A stretch of 64,000 bases of DNA from Flexivirga caeni (lineage in GTDB: Bacteria; Actinomycetota; Actinomycetes; Actinomycetales; Dermatophilaceae), in the NCBI RefSeq assembly GCF_003724155.1, contig NZ_RJJQ01000007.1, positions 62,001 to 126,000 of the forward strand. The letters are read 5' to 3'. The notes under the pieces are model-generated. The model was not told the origin of the DNA. It searched no databases and saw only the letters and a program-made list of their open reading frames with translations. The stretch's first letter is position 1. Each line of letters opens with the position of its first letter. Of this stretch, positions 1-8,454 are shown one piece after another. The translations under genes and the position numbers were made by a program.

Positions 1-53
1 AGCAGGTTGGGCACTGTCCAGATCTGCCGGTAGAGCGGCGTCGTGTCGGTCAC
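1..53 (-). CDS. CDP-alcohol phosphatidyltransferase, N-terminus only (cut by window edge)
   Basis: Reading leftward from a GTG at 53-51, the first 17 codons give MTDTTPLYRQIWTVPNL. The 'WTVPNLL' stretch matches the opening of actinobacterial CDP-alcohol phosphatidyltransferases (PgsA family), membrane enzymes that swap CMP of a CDP-lipid for an alcohol headgroup. The catalytic motif lies outside the window, so the substrate cannot be inferred. A weak purine stretch (GGGA) sits just before the GTG. The call depends on a short N-terminal match, so it is moderate at best. Confidence 0.4.
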   Translation of the reverse strand, partial: MTDTTPLYRQIWTVPNL

Positions 54-98
54 GGGTCCCAGGTTAGGTGAACCCGCCAACGGTGCGGACGCGGCGCG

Positions 99-917
99 CT
101 ACGGGAACGCCACCCGGCCGGGGTGGCTGCACACCGTCAGCCGGCGGCCGCGGGCGTACGCGATCAGGGTCACGCCCAGCCGCTCGGCCGCTTCGATCGC
201 GAGGCTGGACGGCGCCGAAATACACGCGAGCACGGGTATGCCGGCCATTGCGACCTTCTGCACGATCTCGAACGACGCACGCGAGGACACCATCGCGATG
301 CTCTGCCCGGTCGGATATGCGTGGAGCAGCGCCCAGCCGGTGATCTTGTCGACCGAGTTGTGGCGGCCGATGTCCTCCCGGATGACGACCGCATCGCCCG
401 TCGGCCCGAACAGCCCGGCGGCGTGCACTCCCCCGGTGCGTTCGAAGATCGGCTGGCCGTGCCGGAGCAGGTCCGGCAGCTCGGCGATCCGCCCGGCCGG
501 CACGAGAGGACCGTCCGCGCTGAGCGCTATTGCGTCATACGCAGGGGAACGGGCGATGGCGTCGATACTGGTCTTCCCGCACAGCCCGCAGCCGCCGTGC
601 GACACGAGACTGCGCTGGGCGGTCGCAGGGACACCGGAGCGCGAACGCAGCTGCAACTGAAGGACGTTCAGCACGGTCGTGTCGGCGCAGTAGCGCGCGG
701 CGAGCACGTCGTCCGCGCCGGTGATGATGCCTTCGGCCTGCAGCAGTCCGTGGGCGAGCTCGATGTCGTGACCGGGGGTGCGCATCGTGACGGTGAGCAC
801 CTCGTCGTCGACCCGGATTTCGAGCGGCTCCTCCACCGCGACGGTCTCGACGCGGGAGCTGACCCCGTGGTCGAGATCGATGCGCACGACCTTGTGCCGG
901 CTGGTGATCCGCCCCAT
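99..917 (-). CDS. fdhD: FdhD, sulfurtransferase for formate dehydrogenase maturation
   Basis: FdhD passes sulfur from IscS to the molybdenum cofactor of formate dehydrogenases, which need it for activity. The 272-aa product has the usual family length and the family cysteine pair in GGCGLCGKTS, which carries the persulfide. Other family landmarks are AHGLLQAEGII, the VIREDIGRHNSVDK region and MVSSRASFEIVQK. The ATG at 917 is chosen because a GGAGG lies about 11 nt upstream and homologous sequence begins there; the frame stays open to 1076, but the extra residues look like untranslated leader. It diverges from the HNH gene across about 160 bp. No formate dehydrogenase subunit gene is visible, so its client enzyme must lie elsewhere. 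Confidence 0.93.
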   Translation of the reverse strand: MGRITSRHKVVRIDLDHGVSSRVETVAVEEPLEIRVDDEVLTVTMRTPGHDIELAHGLLQAEGIITGADDVLAARYCADTTVLNVLQLQLRSRSGVPATAQRSLVSHGGCGLCGKTSIDAIARSPAYDAIALSADGPLVPAGRIAELPDLLRHGQPIFERTGGVHAAGLFGPTGDAVVIREDIGRHNSVDKITGWALLHAYPTGQSIAMVSSRASFEIVQKVAMAGIPVLACISAPSSLAIEAAERLGVTLIAYARGRRLTVCSHPGRVAFP

Positions 918-1078
918 GTGTGCCGCCATACCTCCGCCCGGTCGTCCGCCCGGGCGACGGACCACGCCCATGCAGGATAAGCCTCCCTTCCAGGAAATTC
1001 GGCAGCTGTTCGCCAATAATGGGATGCAATCGCGCTCCGATGCGGTGACCATTTCCAGGTGGTGGAAGGAGGTCAACT

Positions 1079-1582
1079 ATGTCGGTCCTGGTCCTGAACG
1101 CGGGTTACGAGCCGTTGCACACGGTGTCGGTCAAGCACGCCATGAACATGCTCTGGCGCGGCGTCGCAACGGTCGAGGAAGCGCACCCGGAGGAGACCTT
1201 CGGACCCTTCCCGAAGCCGACCGTGCTGCGGTTGCTGCGCTACGTGAAGATGACCTGGGCCTACGCCAAGCGCGGCGGCCTGAAGCTCACCGAGGAGAGC
1301 GTCAAGATCACCTGGGAGCAGTTCTCCCGCGGGACGCCGGTCTACAGCCAGGCGGGTGTGCTCAAGCGCGACCACGGCCAGTGCGGTTACTGCGGTCTGC
1401 CAGTGGCGACGACGATGGACCACGTCCTGCCGAAGTCGCGCGGCGGCGCCACCGACTGGGAGAACGCCGTCGCCGCCTGCGTGCCGTGCAACCAGCGCAA
1501 GGCCGACCGCACGCCGGAGGAAGCCGGCATGCCGCTGCTGTGGGAGCCGTTCGTGCCGACCCGCGAGGACCTGGCCTGGTAG
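1079..1582 (+). CDS. HNH endonuclease domain protein
   Basis: A 167-aa protein with a C-terminal HNH nuclease fold: CGYC, then TMDHVLPKSRGG, then ACVPCNQRK, giving the two CxxC zinc-binding pairs and the catalytic histidine. The N-terminal part (VLNAGYEPLHTVSVKHA) is typical of a widespread single-gene actinobacterial and cyanobacterial HNH family of unknown biological role. A strong AAGGAGGT at 1066-1073 fixes the ATG at 1079. It stands alone and diverges from fdhD. No methyltransferase or intein lies next to it, so a restriction or homing role is not supported by context. Confidence 0.88.
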   Translation: MSVLVLNAGYEPLHTVSVKHAMNMLWRGVATVEEAHPEETFGPFPKPTVLRLLRYVKMTWAYAKRGGLKLTEESVKITWEQFSRGTPVYSQAGVLKRDHGQCGYCGLPVATTMDHVLPKSRGGATDWENAVAACVPCNQRKADRTPEEAGMPLLWEPFVPTREDLAW

Positions 1583-1661
1583 CCGGCGGCCGTATGACGA
1601 GGCACAACTCGGCACGGGCGGAACGCTCCGGTTGTCGGTGGGTGCGGACATACTCGATGGC

Positions 1662-3197
1662 ATGAACATCGAACTGGTCGAACTCCCCGGCAGCGTTCGT
1701 TCCACGTGGGCCGGCGCCCTTGCCGACCTGTCGCCGGAGACCACCGTCGTCGCCACGCTCGTGCTCCGGCGACGGGGCGCGCTCCCGCCATACCAGCCCG
1801 GGCAGGCGCCGCTGACCAGCAGCGAACTGGCCGAGCGGTATGGCGCCGACCCGGCTGACGTCGCCGCCGTCCGGGCGGCCGTCACGGAGGCAGGACTCAC
1901 GGTGCTCGGCGAACGTCCGGAGTCCCGCACCGTGCGGGTGTCCGGGCCGGCGCCGGTGATCGCCGCGTTCTTCGGCACGCAGCTGCACGCTGCACACGAG
2001 TCGAGCGGCGACCGGACATGGCGGGTGCGCGACGGCGCCCTGTCCGTGCCGGCTGCGCTGCGCGGGGTGGTCACCGCGGTGCTCGGACTCGACAACCGGC
2101 CGCAGGCTGCTACGCGCCACATCGTCGCCGATCCGAAAGCGGTCGCCACGTCATACACGCCGCTCCAGCTGGCCACGATCTACGGCATGCCGCAGGCCGA
2201 CGGCACCGGGCAGACGATCGCGATCGTCGAGCTCGGCGGCGGCTTCGGGCAGTCCGATCTCGACACCTACTTCAGGGGTCTCGGGCTGGCGACGCCGACA
2301 GTCACCGCGCGGGAGGTCGACGGAGCGAAGAACACCCCGGGCCGGGCCCCGCAGGGTGCCGACGGGGAGGTGCTGCTCGACATCGAGGTCGCTGGGGCAA
2401 TCGCCCCGAAGGCGTCGGTCGTGGTCTATTTCGCACCCAACACCGACGCCGGCTTCCTCGACGCGATCACGGCCGCGACGCATGCCTCCCCCGCGCCGGT
2501 CGCCATGAGCATCTCCTGGGGCCAGAGCGAGGACCAGTGGACCGCGCAGGCGCGCACCGCCATGGACGACGCGTTCGCCGACGCCGTCGCGCTCGGCATC
2601 ACCGTGACCGTCGCCGCCGGCGACAACGGCAGCGCCGACAACGACACCAGCGGCAGCGGCACGCACGTCGACTTCCCGGCGTCGAGCCCGCACGTGCTCG
2701 GCTGTGGTGGGACGTCCCTGCATGCCAGCGGCGGTCGGGTGCAGAGCGAAACCGTCTGGAACGACGGCGGATCCGGCGGTGCGACGGGTGGCGGAGTGAG
2801 CGATGTCTTCGCCCTGCCGGCCTGGCAGTCGGCCGCGGGCGTGCCGCAGCCCACCAGCGCCACGGGCGGGCGGGGCGTGCCCGATGTCGCCGGAGACGCG
2901 GACCCGCAAACCGGTTACCAGGTCTACGTGGACGGCAGCGCCACAGTCATCGGCGGCACGTCTGCGGTGGCGCCGTTGTGGGCCGGCCTGATCGCCCGCA
3001 TCGCACAGGTCACCGGCAAGCGGCCCGGTCTGGCCCAGACCGCGCTGTATGCCGGTGTTGCCCCGGGCAAACCGGTCACCGCGCTGCGCGACATCACGTC
3101 GGGCAGCAACGGCGCCTTCTCGGCCGGCCCGGGCTGGGACGCGTGCACCGGCCTCGGCGTGCCGGACCCGTCGACAGTCACCGCATTCGGCGGCTGA
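1662..3197 (+). CDS. S53 family serine-carboxyl peptidase (sedolisin/kumamolisin type)
   Basis: A 511-aa pro-peptidase. Residues about 1-150 form the pro-kumamolisin activation domain and 165-511 the subtilisin-like catalytic domain. The S53 catalytic set is complete: Glu236 and Asp240 in GEVLLDIEV, oxyanion Asp321 in AAGDNGS, and nucleophile Ser434 in GGTSAVAPLW. The C-terminal DITSGSNGAF...GWDACTGLG segment supplies the calcium site. These enzymes are usually secreted and active at acid pH, but no signal peptide is visible: the N-terminus (MNIELVELPG) is polar. The ATG at 1662 is preferred because upstream codons in the same frame overlap the HNH gene and look non-coding. It appears monocistronic. 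Confidence 0.92.
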   Translation: MNIELVELPGSVRSTWAGALADLSPETTVVATLVLRRRGALPPYQPGQAPLTSSELAERYGADPADVAAVRAAVTEAGLTVLGERPESRTVRVSGPAPVIAAFFGTQLHAAHESSGDRTWRVRDGALSVPAALRGVVTAVLGLDNRPQAATRHIVADPKAVATSYTPLQLATIYGMPQADGTGQTIAIVELGGGFGQSDLDTYFRGLGLATPTVTAREVDGAKNTPGRAPQGADGEVLLDIEVAGAIAPKASVVVYFAPNTDAGFLDAITAATHASPAPVAMSISWGQSEDQWTAQARTAMDDAFADAVALGITVTVAAGDNGSADNDTSGSGTHVDFPASSPHVLGCGGTSLHASGGRVQSETVWNDGGSGGATGGGVSDVFALPAWQSAAGVPQPTSATGGRGVPDVAGDADPQTGYQVYVDGSATVIGGTSAVAPLWAGLIARIAQVTGKRPGLAQTALYAGVAPGKPVTALRDITSGSNGAFSAGPGWDACTGLGVPDPSTVTAFGG

Positions 3198-3241
3198 GAC
3201 GTCCTGGACGCCCGCACCGCCGGGCACCAGGATCGGGGTCC

Positions 3242-4681
3242 ATGACACGCACGCTGTTCACCGCGCCCCACATCGTGGCGTTCCAGGACGACGGCCATCG
3301 CCTGCTGCGCGACGGCTGTGTGGTGATCGAGGACGACCGCATCGTCCATGTCGGGAAGACGTATGACGGATCGGCCGACGTCATACGGCACCTGCCGGAC
3401 CGGATCATCACGCCTGGATTCATCGACACGCACTCCCACCTGCACACCTCGCCGATCGACAAGTCGGTGCAGGAGGACTACGGCCCACGCCAGTTCTGGT
3501 TGACCGGACTGATCGAAATCCTGCCGGCGGAGGACGCCGGGCTCACGCAGGCTGGCATGCGCAGCTGCGTCGACTACTCGCTCATCGAACTGGCGCGCTC
3601 CGGCACCACCACGGTGCTGCATCTCGGCGACGAGGCGGAATATGTCGCCGAGCGCCTGGACGCGGTGGGCCTGCGCGGGTATGTCGCGCCGTCGTTCCGC
3701 TCCGGCCGCTGGTTCACGCCCGACGGGCGACGGGTCGACTACGAGTGGGACGAAGCCGCTGGGCGTGCGGGGCTCGACCGGGCCGTCGATTTCATCTCCG
3801 CCCACAACGCGGAGCAGGACGCGCGGGTCCGGGGCTTCCTCGGCCCGGCCCAGGTCGACACGTGCACCGCGGAGTTGCTGCGCGACACGAAGCAGGCCGC
3901 ACGCGAGCTGGGGGTGCCCGTGTCGTTGCACGCGGCGCAGGGCGTCTGGGAGTTCCAGGAGATGACCCGGCGGCACGGCCGCACCCCGATCGAGTGGCTC
4001 GCCGACATCGACTTCCTCGGCCCGGACACAGTGCTCGGCCACGCAATCTTCGTCACGGGGAACAGCTGGGTCAATTTCGCCGGGGACGACCTCGGCCTGC
4101 TCGCGAGCAGTGGCACCTCGGTGTCCTACAACGCCTGGTGTTTCGCCCGGCGCGGCATCCTGATGGAGTCGTTCCCGGAGTATGTCGAAGCCGGTGTCAA
4201 CATGTGCCTCGGCACCGACACCGCACCGCAGTCGATGCTGGAATCGCTGCGCTGGACGGCGATCTCCGGGAAGATCACCTCGCGGCGGGCCGACACCTCG
4301 ACCGCGAAACGGGTCTTCGACGCGGCGACCGTCAACGCGGCGAAACTGCTCGGTCGTGACGACCTCGGCAGGATCAGCACCGGCGCGAAGGCCGACCTGC
4401 TCTTCTGGCGCACCGACTCCTTCGGCATGGCTCCGCTGCGGGACCCGATCCGCAACATCGTCTACTACGCCCAGCCGTCCGACCTGGCGGATGTGCTGGT
4501 CGATGGTGTTCCGGTGGTCGAGGACGGCACGGTGCTGCGGACCGACTCCGCAGCAGCAGCCCGCGGGGTGCAAGCGGCCGGTGAGCGGGTATGGCGCCAC
4601 TGGCACGAAGGCGACTGGGCGGGCCGAACACTCGACGAGGTGTCGCCGATGACGCTCCCGGAGTTCGCTGAGCCTGAGTGA
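3242..4681 (+). CDS. Amidohydrolase (AtzA/TrzN/guanine-deaminase-like metal-dependent hydrolase)
   Basis: A 479-aa cytosolic amidohydrolase-superfamily protein with a TIM-barrel metal centre. The N-terminal beta-sandwich strand (GCVVIEDDRIVHVG) leads into PGFIDTHSHLHT (metal-binding HxH). Further ligands are the His of VSLHAAQG, the His of LGHAIFV and the Asp in CLGTDTAPQSM. The C-terminus closes the sandwich (GAKADLLFWR). This set fits the chlorohydrolase/deaminase subgroup that acts on heterocyclic amines. The substrate cannot be deduced; purine or pyrimidine deamination and dechlorination are all possible. The ATG at 3242 lies 44 bp after the peptidase stop. Coupling with the neighbouring genes is not evident. 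Confidence 0.88.
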   Translation: MTRTLFTAPHIVAFQDDGHRLLRDGCVVIEDDRIVHVGKTYDGSADVIRHLPDRIITPGFIDTHSHLHTSPIDKSVQEDYGPRQFWLTGLIEILPAEDAGLTQAGMRSCVDYSLIELARSGTTTVLHLGDEAEYVAERLDAVGLRGYVAPSFRSGRWFTPDGRRVDYEWDEAAGRAGLDRAVDFISAHNAEQDARVRGFLGPAQVDTCTAELLRDTKQAARELGVPVSLHAAQGVWEFQEMTRRHGRTPIEWLADIDFLGPDTVLGHAIFVTGNSWVNFAGDDLGLLASSGTSVSYNAWCFARRGILMESFPEYVEAGVNMCLGTDTAPQSMLESLRWTAISGKITSRRADTSTAKRVFDAATVNAAKLLGRDDLGRISTGAKADLLFWRTDSFGMAPLRDPIRNIVYYAQPSDLADVLVDGVPVVEDGTVLRTDSAAAARGVQAAGERVWRHWHEGDWAGRTLDEVSPMTLPEFAEPE

Positions 4682-4771
4682 CGGCATACTTCGGCGGCCA
4701 CCGAAGGCTTCCGGACGGATGCTGTGGCGATGAGGGTGCCGCCGAGGCGTCCCGTACCGGGAGGCTGCGCC

Positions 4772-5074
4772 ATGATCACTTGCTGCATCCAGTATCGGAT
4801 CGACCCGCTGCAGGTCGCTGCATTCGAGGAGTACGCGACCCGCTGGGCGCCGATCATCGAGCGATGTGGTGGGTCGCTCGTCGGTTACTACTTGCCGAAG
4901 GAGGGCGCGACCGACTTTGCGCTCGCGTTGATCGACTTCGAGTCGCTCGCGTCATACGAGGCCTATCGGGCGCGCCTGGCCGCCGACCCGGACGCGCGGC
5001 AGAACATCGCGGACGTGTCGGCAGCCGCGGCGATCCGTGCCGAGAGCCGGTCGTTCCTGCGGCGCGCGAATTGA
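4772..5074 (+). CDS. NIPSNAP family protein
   Basis: A 100-aa protein of the dimeric alpha/beta-barrel NIPSNAP family. The features seen are CCIQYRIDPLQVAAFEEYA at the N-terminus, the glycine turn GGSLVGYYLPKEG and the closing helix ASYEAYRARLAADPDA. The biochemical function of bacterial members is unknown. The ATG at 4772 is chosen for its GGGAGG ribosome-binding site at 4759-4764; an upstream in-frame ATG lacks one. The next gene starts 10 nt after this stop, so the two are probably co-transcribed. Confidence 0.85.
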   Translation: MITCCIQYRIDPLQVAAFEEYATRWAPIIERCGGSLVGYYLPKEGATDFALALIDFESLASYEAYRARLAADPDARQNIADVSAAAAIRAESRSFLRRAN

Positions 5075-5084
5075 GTTCGATGCC

Positions 5085-5678
5085 ATGCGCGGCTTCCTGC
5101 TGCTGCACGGCTACGGCAACCACCGGCCACGCGGTCACTGGCAGCGGTGGCTGGCCGGGCAACTGCGTCACCGCGGCGAGCGAGTCCGCTATCCGCAACT
5201 CCCGGATCCGGACGACCCGCAACCAGCCGCCTGGCTCGACGTGCTCGACGCGGAGTTGGACGAGTTGGGCAACGAACGCGTCGTCGTGTGCCACAGCCTG
5301 GCGTGCAGCCTCTGGTATCTCGCGGCCTGCACCGGCCGGCTGAGCCGTCCCGCGGATCGCCTGCTGCTGGTCGCCCCGGCGAGCCCTTCGGTGCTGAGCG
5401 AGCTGGGGCTGGCGCGGTTCGCGCCAGAGCTCTGGAAGGCGAATGTGCTTGCCGCATCGGCGCGTTCATCGGTCCGGCTCGTGGCGTCCGACAACGACCC
5501 CACCTGCCCGGAGGCGCCTGCCGCCGAGCTCTACGGACGTCCGCTTGGGCTGGACGCCGAGACGCTGCCCGGCGCCGGACACCTCACGACCGCCGACGGT
5601 TACGGTCCGTGGCCCGCCGCGTTGGGCTGGTGCCTCAACCCCGCAGCTCGGTTCGCCAGCGGGGCGCCGGGCAGCTGA
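5085..5678 (+). CDS. RBBP9/YdeN-type alpha/beta hydrolase
   Basis: A 197-aa compact serine hydrolase. It opens with FLLLHGYGNHRPRGHWQRWL, the oxyanion loop of the RBBP9/YdeN family. The nucleophile elbow reads VVCHSLACSLW, so the usual first Gly of GxSxG is replaced by Cys. The acid is Asp in SDNDPTCP and the base is His in GAGHLTTADGYGPWP. Known relatives hydrolyse small esters and the natural substrate is unknown. The gene follows the NIPSNAP gene by 10 nt and ends 4 nt before the stop of the leftward ankyrin pseudogene, leaving no room for a terminator. Confidence 0.85.
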   Translation: MRGFLLLHGYGNHRPRGHWQRWLAGQLRHRGERVRYPQLPDPDDPQPAAWLDVLDAELDELGNERVVVCHSLACSLWYLAACTGRLSRPADRLLLVAPASPSVLSELGLARFAPELWKANVLAASARSSVRLVASDNDPTCPEAPAAELYGRPLGLDAETLPGAGHLTTADGYGPWPAALGWCLNPAARFASGAPGS

Positions 5679-5682
5679 GTCG

Positions 5683-6812
5683 TCAGACGCCCTGTCGCGT
5701 CAAGGGTTCGAGCAACTCGACGACGTCTGCTCGGCCGAAGTGGCGCGCCCAGCCGCGCCTCGGCAGCACCCAGCGCCACCAGCTGCTCGGCGATCTCGCA
5801 GCGGCCATGCAGCCGCGCGAGGCCGACCGGCGTGTAGCGGCGTCGGGGAGCGACCTCGGCGAACCTGCTGGTGATGTCGACGCCGTGGGCAGCACCCAGC
5901 GCCACCCGCGCACGCTGGTCGTGGGTGATCGCCCAGGCGAGCAGTCCGCGCAACAGGTCCGCCGGGGACGCGAGCGACTCCCCCAGCAACCGGTGCCACG
6001 GACCGTTCGTGTCACGGCCCAGGCCGTAGCCGAACAGCAGCACCAGGTGGTCGTCGCGGGCGTCGAACATCCGGTTGTACAGCGTCTGCTCGTCGTTCGG
6101 ATCCGCGCCAGCGTCGAGCAACGCCCCGGCAAGAGGTATGGCATGCGGGTGCTCCGTGTCGGCGTGCTCGCCACCGCCGAACCCCTGTCAGCACCGTGAA
6201 CGGGGTCGGCAGTCCGTGCCAGAACCGGGCGTCATTCGGGTCGGCACCAGCCTTGAGGAGTAGGCGTGCGGTCTCGAGGGTTGCGTCTCTGCCGATGCCG
6301 GGGTCGTGGCGGGCATACGCCTGATAAAGCAGCGGCGACCAGCCGTGCGGACCGCCGGTCGATGTCGCAGCGGAGCGCCGTGCCGCGAGATGCCGGCGCA
6401 CCGCGCTCCCGTCGGCGCACGCTGCTGCGACATACAGGTTCTCCGCCGGGAGTCCGGGATGCGCGGCGAGCAGTAGCTTCGCGGTGACCGGGTCAGCGGG
6501 GTGGTCGCCGCTGACCGTCAGGCAGGCGGCGCGCAGGAACTGGTCCGCCACCGGCTCTCCCGTGGGTGGGGGTCGGTCGGGGTTCCACCGTTTCGCGGTG
6601 ACGACCTGCACGTATCGGCGCAGCCCGTTCCAGGTGGCGAATCCGTGCTCGCGGGCCAGCACGAGTTGCGCGGCTGTCAGCGGGAACGTCTCTGAGGCAG
6701 GTGACGCTGGATGGGCGCGACCAAGTCGTTCGAGCGCGTCGGGGTCGTGAGCTCGCGCGGCACGCTGCAACTCACGCGCCTGCGTGCGGAGCTGGTCGAG
6801 GTCTGGGTCCAC
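5683..6812 (-). pseudogene. Ankyrin-repeat protein, broken by two frameshifts
   Basis: Three reading frames join to make one ankyrin-repeat protein. Frame A (from about 6812 to 6185) has LLLKAGADPNDARFWHG and ends sensibly at TPFTVLTG. Frame B (about 6183 to 5750) resumes with FGGGEH, then LLDAGADPNDEQTLYNRMF and GLARLHGRCEIAEQLVALGA. Frame C (about 5745 to 5683) finishes with HFGRADVVELLEPLTRQGV and a stop. The first break looks like a 2-base loss within a run of Gs at about 6183-6187; the second lies near 5740-5755. A GTG at 6812 is the likeliest start; a TTG at 6851 has GGAGG directly against it. It could be a genuine pseudogene or carry sequencing errors. Confidence 0.7.
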
Positions 6813-7042
6813 GGGTAGCGTCCTGGGGTAGCGAGGCAGTCGCCAACGCAACCTCCTTCCGTGGTGCCGACCGGTCCGACCAGGTAGATGCTCTCCTTCA
6901 GCCGCTCTGCCTGATCCGCGCGGGAAAGCGACTGCCGGCCGGCACGCCTGGCGACTTCGGCGTCCTCCACAACACCGTTGCCCGGGGTGGGATCCGCGTC
7001 GAGCGACTTCGAACCCGCATTGTCGCCGGGATCGTCGATCAT
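6677..7042 (-). pseudogene. Possible truncated gene: intact start, no recognisable C-terminus
   Basis: From the ATG at 7042 with a good GGAGGG 7 nt upstream, the product begins MIDDPGDNAGSKSLDADPT and continues with RADQAERLKESIYLVG. It then passes into a low-complexity Arg/Ser-rich tail that overlaps the 5' end of the ankyrin gene out of frame. The acidic N-terminus and RADQAERLKESIY resemble the cytoplasmic lead-in of actinobacterial integral membrane proteins, but the membrane segment that should follow is missing. The best reading is a 5' remnant fused to unrelated DNA by a deletion near 6880. The functional assignment is weak. Confidence 0.3.
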
Positions 7043-7287
7043 GGGCGCACCCTCCAACTCTCGTGTCCGTGCCGCGCCATACCGCGGGCCCGGCCGGGCC
7101 CGCTCAGGACGACAGCGGACAGTAGAACACCAGACCGCTGCTCATTGTTTGTCGTAGACGACCGCGCGGCGCTCGCGCGCGTCGTTGGATCGCACGCGCA
7201 CGACTGTGGCGCGATCATCGGATCGCCACTTCTCGTGGTCAATTGGCTTCGATAGTGCACCAACCGGCTCGTCATCATCTCTGCGAG
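7043..7287. other. Gene-free junction between two gene remnants
   Basis: About 245 bp lying between the 5' remnant on the minus strand and the SDR 3' remnant on the plus strand. I see no convincing coding frame, tRNA or long inverted repeat. It is locally richer in A/T than its flanks (for example around 7140-7155 and 7235-7255), as expected of old intergenic or rearranged DNA. Confidence 0.4.
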
Positions 7288-7578
7288 CGGACCACTCAGG
7301 GCGCCAGTCAGCTGCTGGCGAAGGCTGCGGCCGCCGACTTCGCTCCGTACGGCATCCGCGTGAACTCCGTGCCCGGCAGAGTCATTGATGCGACCGAGCA
7401 GAACCGCGACCTCATGCGGACCCCGGAGAGCATCGCGCCGTTCGTCGAGGCCATCCCGCTCGGGTGGGTGGGGCAGGCAGTCGAGGTTGCTCGGGTCGTG
7501 CTCTTCCTGTCGAGGGACGAGGCCTCGTATGTGGCCGGTGCGGAGATCCTCGTGGACGGCGGATACATCGCGGTCTGA
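7288..7578 (+). pseudogene. Short-chain dehydrogenase/reductase, C-terminal fragment only
   Basis: The frame encodes only the last third of a classical SDR: GASQLLAKAAAADFAPYGIRVNSV, the substrate-loop region, then VARVVLFLSRDEASYVAGAEILVDGGY. The Rossmann glycine motif and the catalytic Tyr-x-x-x-Lys are absent; homology begins one helix turn after where they should be. No start codon or ribosome-binding site is associated with it. A GTG or ATG could open the frame, but the product could not bind cofactor, so this is a remnant whose 5' two thirds were deleted. Confidence 0.8.
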
Positions 7579-7653
7579 CTGCAGCCGGTTCTCGACGGGA
7601 CTGCGAACTGCATCCGGCTCGGGCACGACGTGCCGGGGTGCAAGAGTGGTGGC

Positions 7654-8454
7654 ATGTTTCTGCAGGCGTGCCTCAATGGCGCTCGTCGGCCACCCGAACA
7701 TCCGGCAATCCCCGTCTCACCCGGCCAGGTGGCTGCCGACGTGCTCGCGGTCGCGGCAGCCGGTGCGGAGTCGATACACGTGCACGTCAAGGACGAGGAC
7801 GGTGCGGACACGCTGGCGGCTGCACCACTGGCACGGGTGCTCAGCGCGGCGCGAGCCTGCGCACCCCGCCTGCCGATCGGTACGACGACCGGAGCCTGGG
7901 CCGTCCCGGACCCGGCACGCAGAGTCGCTGCCATCAGGTGCTGGACGGCCCAGCCGGACTTCGCGTCCGTCAACTGGCACGAGGACGGAGCTGACGACGT
8001 AGCGAAGGCGCTCCTCGATCAGGATGTCGAGATCGAGGCCGGACTCTGGCATCCCGCGGCAGTTGGCAACTGGTCGAAATCACCTGTCCGCGAACGCTGC
8101 TCACGCATCCTGCTCGAAATCCCGGACGGGCCGGGCACGGACGAGACCGTCGCGATCGCTCGGCAGTTGCTGACTCTGATCGAACATGCCACGGGTGACC
8201 GCATCCCGGTGCTGCTGCACGGCGAGGGGACGAGCTGCTGGCCGGCGTTGCGCGAGGCCGTCCGGCTCGGCCTGCCCACCCGCATCGGGCTAGAAGACAG
8301 CCTCGTCCTTCCCGACGGGAACTCAACACCCGACAATGCTGCGCTGGTCAGAGCCGCCCGTCGCATGATTGAGGCGGCCCCATCCCGGCCGGACGAACGG
8401 ACACGGACGGCCCACGTTTCTCCATCGACCCGAGGGACAGGAATGCGACCATGA
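7654..8454 (+). CDS. BKACE family beta-keto acid cleavage enzyme (DUF849)
   Basis: A 266-aa TIM-barrel enzyme of the 3-keto-5-aminohexanoate cleavage (Kce/BKACE) family. These zinc enzymes condense a beta-keto acid with acetyl-CoA to release acetoacetate and a new acyl-CoA. The zinc-binding HVHVKDEDG is present, as are IGTTTGAW and the late glutamate in RIGLEDSLVLPDG. The founding member works in lysine fermentation, but the family accepts many beta-keto acids. The ATG at 7654 begins the homologous sequence (MFLQACLNGARRP). The stop overlaps the next start by 4 nt, indicating translational coupling with the HglS-like gene. Substrate unknown. Confidence 0.88.
   Translation: MFLQACLNGARRPPEHPAIPVSPGQVAADVLAVAAAGAESIHVHVKDEDGADTLAAAPLARVLSAARACAPRLPIGTTTGAWAVPDPARRVAAIRCWTAQPDFASVNWHEDGADDVAKALLDQDVEIEAGLWHPAAVGNWSKSPVRERCSRILLEIPDGPGTDETVAIARQLLTLIEHATGDRIPVLLHGEGTSCWPALREAVRLGLPTRIGLEDSLVLPDGNSTPDNAALVRAARRMIEAAPSRPDERTRTAHVSPSTRGTGMRP

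Noticed and set aside
1079-1582. Restriction-modification system at the HNH gene
   Set aside because: No methyltransferase or specificity gene is adjacent; neighbours are fdhD and a peptidase.
1362-4687. Long antisense frames across the peptidase and amidohydrolase genes
   Set aside because: They are Arg/Gly/Pro-rich shadows of G/C-rich codons, lack ribosome-binding sites and oppose genes with clear catalytic motifs.
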